Positions 1 through 12,000 of a stretch of DNA of 37,176 nucleotides are shown here, one piece after another. Position 1 is the first letter of the stretch. Each line of letters starts with the position of its first letter. The notes beneath the pieces are model-generated. The model was not told the DNA's origin and ran no database searches. It saw only the letters and a list, made by a program, of their open reading frames with translations. The position numbers and the translations under genes were made by a program. Source of the stretch: a virus; the IMG/VR virus record IMGVR_UViG_3300027985_001704, positions 1-37,176 of that record; one strand, 5' to 3'.

Positions 1-39
1 AGAAGGAAGCCTGCCGTCCGTACCCCTGGATACGCACTT

Positions 40-57
40 TTTGCCAGGTTTGGCAAA
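40..57. other. Short perfect hairpin after the polyvalent gene
   Basis: A 7-bp perfect stem (TTTGCCA/TGGCAAA) with a 4-nt loop lies 9 bases beyond the stop codon of the giant gene. It could help end the late transcript, but no U-tract follows on the minus strand, so it is not a canonical intrinsic terminator. The same 66-base end also carries one TGGATA word (27-32) like those clustered near the right end. Confidence 0.35.
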
Positions 58-66
58 CTTCTTCGA

Positions 67-3000
67 TTATTTGTCTATCCGGTCATAATACATGCGATTG
101 AAGGTGGAAAAAATCTCCCGCTGCCGGTCATCAAGCACGCGGAGCTTTGGTGCCGTTTCCGCATCGGACAACCCAGATTTGTAAAGCGCTTTCTTCTGCT
201 CATCGATATTCTTGATCCGGCTATAGACATTATTGACGGCTCGACGCATGGACAGAATCTCAGCGTTCTCCTTTCGGAATGCGGCCAGGTCCCGCTCGGC
301 CTCACCACGAAGACCCGTAATGCGCGCCAACTTGACGTTGTCCTGCAGATTCTTGAGCGTCCGGTTGACGCCATGAATCTCATCATAGTTCTCCTTGAAC
401 CGGGTCCGATCCTCCCAGATACCAGGACTTGCATAGAATCTGCGCATGATGGGCATATCATTGAAGCTGACATCGCGCCCTGTGGCCGGCGAGAGCGCCG
501 CGGCCGTCGTCCTTGTGACCATCCTTCCGACGCCGCCCGTGGCCTGCTCGAAAAGAAGATCGAGCGTTTCAGGACTGACGCTGAACCAACCTGGGACGCC
601 TGCAGAGCCATCGCCGATTGTATTGAGCCAGCTGGCTACGGCCTTGCTCGGCCCAGAAACGGAACGCCAGTACCTAGAAGAATCCGGCTGGTCCTCGTAG
701 ACCTTTGTGGGCATGAGCGGAGTCCCAAACGGAGTGCGCTCGAAGGCGATGTCTACAGCTGGATCGAAGATGGTCGGAGCAAGCATACGCACCCAGCCGT
801 GGGAGTTCTGTAGACTCGCCGCCGACTCAAGAGGATTGAAGTTGTTCAGAAACGATCCAAGAATGCCGGCGCTGGCATTACCGGCATCCCCGCGCCCCAT
901 GAACATGTTGGCAAGATTCTGGCCAATTGCCCAGAAGAACGCGTAACCATAAGGAATGGGAATCCTGATGGCCCGCTCGGTGCCGGGCAGCATGAAGACG
1001 ATGTTGTTGTTCCGTGTCTCCTCCGAGATGCCGAAGTATGCCGGCTCATCATCATCACCGCTGCCGCCGGCAAAGGCATTGAGCAGGGCCAGGGAAAGCG
1101 ATGCGCCGACGATGACGCCAAGATGCTTCGCCGCACGCCCGGGATTATTCTTCATGGTGCGCAGGATGGTAAGCGTACCCTGGATGCCCGCATTGGCGAA
1201 CATGTAGAGCGTATTGATGGCCTGGCCGAACTCGCCCTTGCGGTCGAAGTCGACGGTGATCTCACGGGCCATCAGAGCTGCTTCCTCATTGCTTGCGCCG
1301 GCCTCGACGGCAGCAGAGAAAACGGCAAGACGCGTACTATTTTCGAAGATGTCGGAGGTATTCTTGAAAAGCGCCTCGACCTTGGACGAAAACGCCCTGA
1401 CGTTCTCCATCGTCGATCCCTTACCCTGCAGGACGCGCACAGACTCAGAAATCGAATTCATGGTTTCCTCGGCGCTCTCGAGATAGGCCCACTGAATTTT
1501 TCCGCCGAACTGCTCGAAGGCCGGGATGTGCCCGAGAAGCCTGCGCTGCACTTCGCTGAAACCACTCGTGTCCTTGCCGAAATTGTGGGCGTAGAGAACC
1601 TTCATGGAACTTGGGACAGTCTTGAGGACCTGCTTGGCAAAGACCTTGCCGTCCATGCCGGCAACATTCTGTCGGATGGAAAGCGTATTGAATGCCGCAC
1701 CAAGATCGCGGAAGGTGTTGGGGATGAAAAACTCCACGTTCATCGAGGTGTTCATCTTGATGAGCCATCTATTAACCACACCAAGAGCCTTCATGAGCCT
1801 GCCGGCCTGCGGCGGATTGTTCAGGAATTCAAAGCCGCGACGCAGCCCTTCATCCATAATCCGAAAGTACCGCAACTGCCCACCCTCGTAGACCGGGATG
1901 TAGCCGTTATCGCGCTCAAACTCCTTCGCCTGACCCCGCTTCATCACGCTGACCTGTGTCGGCATGAGGAAGATGCCCTTGGCATTAAGCTGGGCCTCGG
2001 CCGTCGTCGCGGGAGTATCAGGCATATCCTCGATGAGCTGATCCATCTCTTCACGTGAAATAAACCGCTGGAACAACGTGGGATTGGCGTGTGTCTTGAT
2101 GAAATTGTTGATCGTCTTGTTAGTATGGTTGGCCCCGATTTCAGCAATGCGAGCACGCAGACCGGCGAAGGTCGCACCGACAGTAGTCCGCTGCTCATCA
2201 TAGGGAAGACCCATCAGGGTCGGGTTTGCATCACCGTATTTGAATCTGTTTCCGCCCTGGAAGTCGAACTGCTGACCGACACCAAGGATGCTATCGGGCC
2301 GTCCGGGAATCGGGACGAAATACCTGTAGGTCTGCTGCAAGGTATCAAAAGCCGCCTGGCTGACGATGCCGCTTTGCACACCAAGCTCAAGAGCAAACTT
2401 GTTCGTCTCGACCATCTTGTTGACCGCGTCCATCAGCCGACCGGAATATGTGCCGTCAGCGTTTTCACGGATATAGCCGGCGTCGATGTAGGCATCGATC
2501 CATCCCTGAGCAACATCATTGCCCATGCCCGATATCGCCGGAGAATTTTGAGACCTGATGGCTTCTGAGCGTTTGGATCTCATCCTTCTAATCCTCGCCT
2601 CAAGAGAACGACGACCGGCGGCCAAGGCGGCCTCATCGGCAAACATCCCGGAGGCGACCTGGTCGTCAAAACGCGCCCGCATGCGACCTTCAAGTCGATC
2701 AAGATAGGCAGTCAGCCCGACATCGTTACGCTCAAGGGCGTGCAGAGCATGTGCCAAATTGGCCGCATCCTCGACATCGAAAGGCTGACCCCTGAAGATC
2801 TGCTCGAACTCCTTCGTGTATTGGGCCGCATATTCACTCAGACCACCAACACGGCTTTTCTGTGTACGCAGGCCGAACATGAAGTTCTCCTCCGGCGCGA
2901 TGGTCCCCTCATAGTTGAGCACCGACCGTTCCAGGGAATCCCAACGGCGCAGATAGTCTGTCAGCTTGGTCATCAAGGTGTCGGCGGTATTGGCCCGGTA

Positions 3001-6000
3001 TTCTCCAAACTCGTCATAGCGCCGCAGATTCTCGCCGGGGATAAACTCGGGCGAGAAAAGCGCAGAGAATCCCGTGCGACCGGCTACGCGGCTCCCGGCG
3101 AAGGCCCGGGCCAAAACGTCACGAACCTCAAAGGATGTGGCCGCCTCTTCTGCCCTGAAGCCCAACTTGGTCATAAGCTTACGGAATGCAGTGACGACCA
3201 TGGCCGCAATGCGGTCAATGAGCGTGCCCATGTGTTTGTTCGTCGGCCGGCCAGCGGCGGAATCCATCCGCACCTGCTCGGCCAGGCCGGCCATGTACTC
3301 CTCGGCATGTTCGATCCGCTGCTGCCTGGTGGCCACGGCGTTCCGGTCATTCTTCAACTGCGAATTGAAAACGCCGACCATAAAGTCCTCGTACTGCACG
3401 CCAAGGAGCTTGCGCAGACCAAGGTGACCAATACCCTCGTGGTAGATGGTCCGGTTGAATTCATCCCAGTCGAAACTTCCCTCCTTGGTCGCATGCTGGC
3501 CCAGGAAGATGTGGATGGTGCCGTAGCGGTCCACAAGGGCAAGGGCGCCTTCCAGGCGCAGCTTCGCGTTGGCGTACTCGGTCGGGCTGGCCGACTGAAT
3601 GCCGCGAAGCAGCTCGGGCTGCAGCAGATTTTTCGTCGCCGGATTGTGGGCAAACGTCATGCCTGTTTCCCGGATGCCGTGATACTGCACCCTCGGAACC
3701 TGGCCGCCGAAGACGGTCAGCTCTCCAAGGATGGCGTCGGCGCGCTCCTTCAGGAAGTCGTAATGCGGCACGTTGTCGGCCTTCAAGGCATGCGTGGACT
3801 TCGCCCCTCTGGACCGCAGCTTTCCAAGCAGGGCTTGGGCGATTCCCTGGCCGTACATCCTGCCAACATCGGAATACTTGATGATAGCTCGTTCAATCTT
3901 GCTACGCAGTACCTCGGACATGGCAGGGTTCTTGAAAATCTCCTCATGATGGCGCTGTACGGCTTTGAGCAAAGCCTCACCGAAATCAGTGAGTACCGCG
4001 CGCTCTCCAAACTCCACGGGGACTTCGCGGCCGGCAAGCATGATGGTCGCGGAGCGGCCATCCTTGGACCCGGTGTACTTTCCAAGCTCATAGGAGCCGG
4101 GCGCGATATCTTCGACCAGGAGCAAAAGGGCGTAGTCGGCCTGACTGATCTTCATCTCACGCAGAGGAGGATATTCCTCACGGTTCGCCGCGGCCTGGTC
4201 CTCGGTGATGAGCGAGTAGCCGATGCCATCGGTGCCGGTGAAGGCAACGATTTCACTGGTGTCCCTGGCTCCAAAACTCTCGCCATCGACAGATAGCTTG
4301 GAGCGGGCGATGCTCATCAGCACATCTTCGGGGTCGGCATAGGACTCGGCCAAAAGCGTCTTGGCATTATCGAGCGTGGGCTTCTCGGAGAGCCTATTGG
4401 CGATAGAGACATGCTGCGCATCACCATGCCCGAAGGTGTCGATGATCGCCTGCACAAGGTGTGCATCAAGAGCTTCGGAGAACTCGGCCGGATAGAGCGT
4501 TTCCTGATCCGGGAAGCCGGAGCTTTCCTTGGTCTTTGCCTTGAACTCCTCATTGCTCCAGACCTTGCGGCGCTCTTCGATGGAGTCGCCCATCATCGCC
4601 AGAGCAATGTCGGCGGGGAAGCCGCCGGAAGCCAGGTCGTAAGCCAGGGCCCCAACGTCAATGTTGGAATTGATGGACGTATCGCGCCCGGTCAAAAAGG
4701 CATTCAGGGCCTTGTCCTCAAGAGATACGATCCGGCCATAGCCGCCCCACTTCAAAGCCTCACGCAAGGCACTGGCTGCATCCTTACTGCCACTCCAGGG
4801 ATTGTTGCCATCCTTCTTTTTCGGAGCGAGCCTGGAATACTCATCAAGATAGGCCCGCAGCAGGCCTGCCAGCGACATGACCTTGCGGGCCATTGCTTTA
4901 TCTGAAGCGTTCAACTGATTGTAGGTGGTGGCACCCTTGTCAAAGGTTGGGATTTCAATCTGAACAGCGTGCCGGGCATAGGCCAATCGGGCCGCGAGAT
5001 TGGACGGAGCGCCGACACTGCGGTTGTGCAGGTTGGTGTCCATCGAGGCTGCAGCCAACATGTAGAGGGCAACATCGCTGTAGCCGGATTCCATGAGCGA
5101 CCGGATATTCGTGGAAAGCACCCCGGTAGAAAATGCCTTCGCGATGGTCAGATCGCTACCGGCACGACCAAGTTTTTTGAGAATGCGGTCCACAGCGAGG
5201 CGGGCGGTTTTGGGTAGGCTGGCAAAAAGACCAGTATGACCGGACTGCAACTCTTCCGCACGGAAGGAATAGTCCATGACGGACGAGATCATGGCATCAG
5301 CCGTCCGTCTTGCTTCCAGAATTTCGGCCGGCGTACCGTCAGGCTCCATAAGGTCAAGAAGCCGCTGATCTTCATCGTCAAGTTCCATGATGCCAACCTT
5401 GCCTTGTGTGGCCGGAGCATCACGGTCATCCGCAGCGGTAGAATCTTCGACCTCATCAGCCTCAGCAAAATTTTTCAACGTCTCGCTAGCAAACTCCTCG
5501 ACATCCTGTTCTTCAACCTTGCTATCAATATAGCTATCAATGGCATCTTCAACATTATTCATAACAGACTGACTCTGCTCTTCCGTAATGATGTTGAAGC
5601 AAACGTAGTTATCAAGCTGTTCTTCAATAAGAGAAAGTATTACGCCATGAGCATTGTTAACCAGAGCTTCACTGTTTTTATCACCCCTGAATTCTTTAAC
5701 GACATTTACGGCATTATTGAAATCCTTGTTGCCGATAATGTTCGAGATTACTTCGCGGATAAGACTTTCAGATGCCATATCGGCATTCGACTCACCGATG
5801 TGTAGAATGCGTTCCTGCTCGTTACCGTCGAAGGTGACAAGCCGCTGTTGACCAGAAACGTCAGTGATAATTTTCGCATAGACAGCTCGGTCAACGATGG
5901 CAGATTTTGCACGGTATGCGATTCCAGCAACAGCCTTGCGATTTTCTCTGGCCTGCAGACCGGACATGATCTCGTAGCTGTCCATCATCCTGAAGCCATC

Positions 6001-9000
6001 TTTTTCACTGAAACCAGCCATGATGTCCCATACGCGAGGAACAACGTGGAGTTGGAGATTCGAGAGTTCTTCGAGACTATGAATCTTCACCGAGCCTGTG
6101 TCGGACTGAATCCAGGAAAAGCCGATTGAGCCATTATCCTTCATCACCGGCTCCATCAGCGAGTAGCCAAAAACCTGCTTGTTATCGACATAACCGGAGG
6201 TACGCCCTCCAACCAGTAACAGTCTGTCACTATTGCGATCATACAGCATGGCTCCGGGGCCAACCCGGCGAAGATCCTGATACTGACCCTTGGCCGGCAA
6301 GAGGTCCTGAACGGCGGCGTAGGTGCTACCAGGAGCCGAGAAGAAGGTGCCCTCGCGGCCGTTGAGTCCATATTCCATATCGCGGAACAAGGACCATGGG
6401 GCAATGCGGGCCGCATCCTTTTTGAATTCACCCATAACCGGAACGAACTTGTTCCCCGCGGTCTTTTCAGCGAACCCGGCCTTAAACATGAGTTCCAGAC
6501 GATCTTTCTGTAGCCCCTTATAGACGAGTCCGTTCATACCCTTTTCTGCGTTGCGCAGGCCGAGGCCAATAAGGCCAAGAAGAATCTCCTCTTCATGCAG
6601 TTCTTGTATCGCGCTGTCTTTGGACACAAGACTTTTCGCCTTGCGAGAAAGATCAACCAACTCCTGTATTTCGCCTTCTGTAACAGAAGGGAAAACTGCG
6701 CCATCGATCACTGAAACCTGATTGCTCCCGTATTTCGCATTCAGGGAAGAAACGGCATCGGACACGATACGGAACATTTCATTGTTGGCGCTTGTCGATG
6801 TGGTGTCCATCGAGGCAAAATCGCCCTGATCGCTCCACAGGGCATTCGTGGAGGTGTTTTTCGGGAACATGAGTTCAGCAACGGCCGCATGGTTGGTCAG
6901 CACACCGAAGGACCTGAGCATATCCACGATGCGATTGTGGAGCCCAATGACATTCCTGGTGAAGCTGGCGACGGAATCATGGCCGGAGATGAGTTTGGCG
7001 TTCTCGCGTCCAGGGCCAAGTATCGCGGTGGTTGTGACGGCATCACTGCGAATGGATTCGGCAAACTTGAAGGCCTCTTCAAGACGGGCCTTGTCGGCCT
7101 CATGCATTGCGGCACGGTCATTGACATCCATCGCCAAGATGGTCTGCAGCTGCTCGGCATCTTCCAGGCTGATGAACCCTGCGATATTTGCCGACAGGTC
7201 AATCTTTGCGGAACGACTGGCAATCGAGTCGTACTTTTCGGCTCGGGCCTGCCCGGCGCGCCCGGAATAAACGCGCTCGGCAACGAGCTTGCCGATGAGC
7301 TTGGCGTAGAGTCCCTTGGCCTGGTCGGCCATGCGTTTCATGCCAGGCACAAATTCCATGGCCCTGCGGACCTCGGAAACGATGGCGTCGACATAGGCCT
7401 CGTAATTTCCCAGGTTGGACGGAGGAACACGCTCAGTAATTGGCGTGGCAACCTTGCCAGGAGTATTCAGGATGGCAACGCTGTCCATGTCTCCATAGGA
7501 CATCTGATCCTTGTCCATGCGCTTTCTGTTTGTGCGAAGATTCTTTTCAAGATCATAGAGCATCGTACGCGTCTGCTTGAGATCGCGTACAAAGTTGTTG
7601 AAATCCTCTCCGTAAAAAGACTCCATGTTCATATAGAACGTGCTTTCATCATCGACGATCTGGCTGATTAGAGATGTTGCGATACGAATGCCATCCTTCA
7701 TTTTCTTCATGAACTCGCCGGTACGTTTCGTTCTGAGCCCAAGACGTTCCTTCTTGTATTTTGCACGAATGGCAGAACGTTCATCGGCTTTTGCATTATC
7801 AAGTTCTGCTGACATCTTTGCGCGCAGACGATTGAGTTCACGAACTGCATCAGCCGACCTGTCTTCCGCAGGCCCAACATTCATTGCGTACGACATGACG
7901 CCGCGCAAAAATTCATTCAGCTCACGGGAAAAAATGAATCTTGCATCACCGCGCTTGATAGAATCAGAATATCCTTTGGCAGCATCCTTGATTTTCTTCA
8001 GATCCTGAGAGAGCACTTTCGCAAATTCTTTTGGAGCAGTAGCCGCAAGAACACGCATCTGGCGATGTCTGGGAAGAGCCTTGAAGGCATCAATAGCGAT
8101 TTGCTGCTGATACTGTGAACCAAGTCTGCCTTCTTTTCCAGCACGCAGAAATTCCTGCCGCACAGGTTTCCCGAGATAAGCAAGAAGATTCGCCTTGAGC
8201 ATCGCATCAATCAGCTTTCTTTCAGCAACCTTCTGCTCATCGGCAGCGGCATTCATGTCCGTAAAGGGAATAATTTGATCAGAGTCACGACGCTCCCCAA
8301 ATCGATAGTCGGGTTTGGTAAAAAGCTCTCCAGCTACCCTAGCGACATCGAAATCATGGATTCTTTGCATATCCTCCAAATAGGTACTTGGCTTTGCTTC
8401 GGCAGGCTGTGCCGTGGAATCCACACCTTCTTCGGCGGCAAAACGAGGATCTTCTTCACGAGGAGCCTTCTTTTCCTGTACCGGCCAAGTCTTTGACACA
8501 TGCTGCAACTCGCCATCAGACAGCCGTTCAAGAACCTTGAATTTGACCTGATAGTAACTTTCGTCGCTACCCATGAAATCTTTCTTGTCACCAAGATACT
8601 GGGGATACATGGCCGCATCCCAGCCTTCTAGCTTGGACCATTCCTCGGGAGAAACTTGTGCAATAGGCGTTATCGACTCAACATGGGCGGTAATCAATCG
8701 TCCACCTTCAGCCATATAGAACGGCTTGCCCTTGGACAGTTCCAATTTTTCGATCTGCTTGGCAGTCCTGGTCGTAGCAGTCCGCATACCTTCCCAGATG
8801 GCATCAAAGGTGTTGGTCACGCCGGCATCGAGAACGTCCCGGCGCATAGTTCTGCCACGCTCAGGATTGTGCTCATAATTCATGGGGACAAGAGGACCGT
8901 CGTTGCGAATGGCAGGCCAGTTTGAAACTTGCCTGTTTTCGACTGAATTGCCGTCCAAAATAGAATCAAGACGAACCCTCCAGTCGTCCTTAGCCATATT

Positions 9001-12000
9001 TATAACAGGGATGCCTTTACGCGAAGCAAGGTCAATGGCCTGTCCAGTTCCACCAGAATTTATACTTCTGTCTTCACCTGTCTCAATGCCATCTGGTGTC
9101 CATGCTATAACAAAATCTACAGGTGTATCTAATTTTTTACCAAAAATCTGAAACGTATTTCTTGCCTGCAATTTTTTCGCGTAATCACCAAGTTTGTCCC
9201 ACGCTGGATGAACTTCCTTGGCGATAGATAGTGTTTCATCGTTTGCATCCTTTGCCTTAAATACAGTTGACTTTCTTGTGCCAGAAAAAAAACTAATATC
9301 AGCTCCATCAGCATCTCCTGTATTAAGATGATAGCCCCTGGACTCAAGCTCAGAAGCAAGATCTTTCATTGCAGACATGATGTTTTCAGGTGTGCGACGA
9401 GATCCAATGCCAGCGTATGTCATTGTTCTCTTTGCATTGTCATAATTTGGTAGCTCTGCGACAGAACTTGGTAGATTTATTTTTTTATCGAGAACGTCAT
9501 GTTTAGACTGTATAGAGCTTTCGGTCTTATTAGACTCAGATTGACGCCAAAGCTCATTATATGCAGCCTTCAACGACAGCATAAACAACCCATCCTGACC
9601 AGTCCATCGATCTGTCTTTATGGTCTTTCCATTCCTTATAAGATCATGCGATGCGCGTCTTAATTTGGCCCACCCTTCATCAAAACCTTTGCCATCCTGT
9701 AATTCATCCAAAAGCTCTGGATGTTGTTCAAGTTTAGCGACCAATATCTTTGTCATAAGCTCTTTAACGCTATTATCAGACAAGTCACTAAGAGACTTTT
9801 TGCCTTCTTGGTATGCATCTTCAGATCTTGCATATTCTTTGTCATTAAAAACAACAGGAATACGTGCAAAATTTGAAAGTTTATGACCAATCCCTGTTTC
9901 ATAAGAACTAATATTCAGATACTTCTTGGGCTCTGCCTTGGGCTCTGCCTTGGACTCTGCCTTGAGCTCTGCCTTGGGCTCTGCCTTGGGCTCTGCCTTG
10001 GGCTCTGCCTTCGCAACCTGAGCCTCGCCGACAATCAAGACGTTCTTGAGTGGCTGATTATCGGCCAACATCTTGCTCATCTCATCAGCAGTCAGGTGAG
10101 CCAACGTGCTGTCCAAAACGTACTTATTCTCGGGATTGGCCTTGGCGTGATTCAGAAAGATAGCAAAATTGCGCATGACGGCAGCGGCCGGCACCGGCTT
10201 TCCAGAGGCGGTCACGGGAAGACCATAGACCTTTCCGTTCAGGCCCGTCTCACGATTACTCACGCCCTTGACCTGAATGGCACCTTCAGGAACAACCTCG
10301 ACGCGCTGCCATTCCTTGACCGTCTCGGCCTGCGGACGCTCGACGGCACCGGCCATCGACTCCTGGCCGAACCGCCTGGAAGCCTCACGGTGGGCGGCAA
10401 GCAATGCCGTCGATCTGATCCCCGTATTGTCCGTGTGGACAATATGAGCCACGGAGCCCTGGATGAGACTGCCAACCTGCTCGAAGGTGGGCGTCAGCTC
10501 GAAGCCCATCTTGCTGAAAAACTCAAGAATGCGATCCCGCAACCAGACGATCCAGTGTGGAAGTTGCTTCTTGGTGAAATCTGTCATGTTGGCAAGCTGA
10601 CCAAGGAACTCATGGAAGAAAGCATCATCAGCCATCTGCTCTTCCATCGTCTTGCCTTGAAGTGATGTGAAAATCTTCAGGGCGTCATCGTTCTCGACGT
10701 AATTACGGACAACACGATCATAGGCCTCCTTGAAAATCATCTCATCCTTATTCATCTTGCCCTTGATCTGCAGGGCTTTGACGAAAGAGTTTCTGAAATT
10801 ATTCCAAGCCTTCTCGCCACCGTATTTGGCAACCATGGATTCAAGTCCATGATGTACGCCGACTTCATGATAGAAAACAGAGAGCACGCCGCGCTTCGTC
10901 TTGAATTTCTCAGGATCGAACACGGCAGTGCGGTCACCAGCAAAATACAGGCCCATCGTGTACCGGGCCAGGCGGTCATAGTTGATGAGACCGGCCTTGC
11001 GCAGTTTTTCGTAGGTAGCTTCGCCAAGGTGGTCCACAAGGGTGTCGCGGAAAAAGCGGAACTTTTCCAGGGCAGAGTCCATATCTTCGGCACCACCGAA
11101 CTCCGTGCCGTCGTAGGCCTCAATCGGAATGGCGTCATCCTCGAAACCGCGTGACGCCATAGACCACTCATCATCAATTGTGGACATCGGCGCGCGGCCC
11201 TTACGCTGCATCGTCGGACGCTCTTCCTTGGGAGTAGGCAGTATCTCGTTGCCATCCCGTTTCGTCAAAACCTGAGGTGCAACAGCGGCAGCCTTCGTGG
11301 CCTTCTTATTGTAGACCCATTTATCAAACTGTTCCTGCGTCATCTCGACGATGGAACCAAGGCCATTCCAGCCCTTTTCATAGTTGGCGAGATAGATTTC
11401 TTTGGCCTGCGCTTTGTCTTTTGCGCCAAGGACGACCTTGTGCTCATCAAACTCACCAGTTTCAGGATTGTTCTGATTGATGACATAGACGTTTCTATCT
11501 TTGGCTTCTTCATTGTTGGCATCAGACGTAACGAAAGCGTCAACATGGTCCTTATCGGCACCAACACTTCCCTTGATGTATCCATAATGATGTTGCATGG
11601 TCGTTGACCATTCTTTCCCATTCTCGTCCTTGCCAGAACGTGTGGACCCCTGCGGATTCTGGATGGAAAGATTGTGGCCGTAGACCTTGACCGGAGCGAC
11701 GGGATAGTTCTCGGCGGCTTTCTGGGCATCCGTCGGCTCGGCTTTTCCGTTCAGCGGAGATGTGGCCGCCTGGTGGGCCTGGCGGTCAAGGTCGGATTGA
11801 ATCAACTCATGCTCACCGATACCAGGAATTTCTTCGTCAACTGGATCGGGCAAAACCTCGTTGGCATAGCGTTCCAGATCATCGGGGGCGGGGACTGCCT
11901 CGGAAGCCTCATCGCCGGCCTCGGCCATCAACCTGCGTTCCTCATCGCTTTGCTGGGTTGCCTGCGTCGTCTGCTGCGTTGCCTGATTCGTGGTAAGCCC

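Noticed and set aside
1123-4296. Long plus-strand frames (311 and 518 aa) inside the giant gene
   Set aside because: They mirror the codon phase of the minus gene, lack ribosome sites and show no domain pattern.
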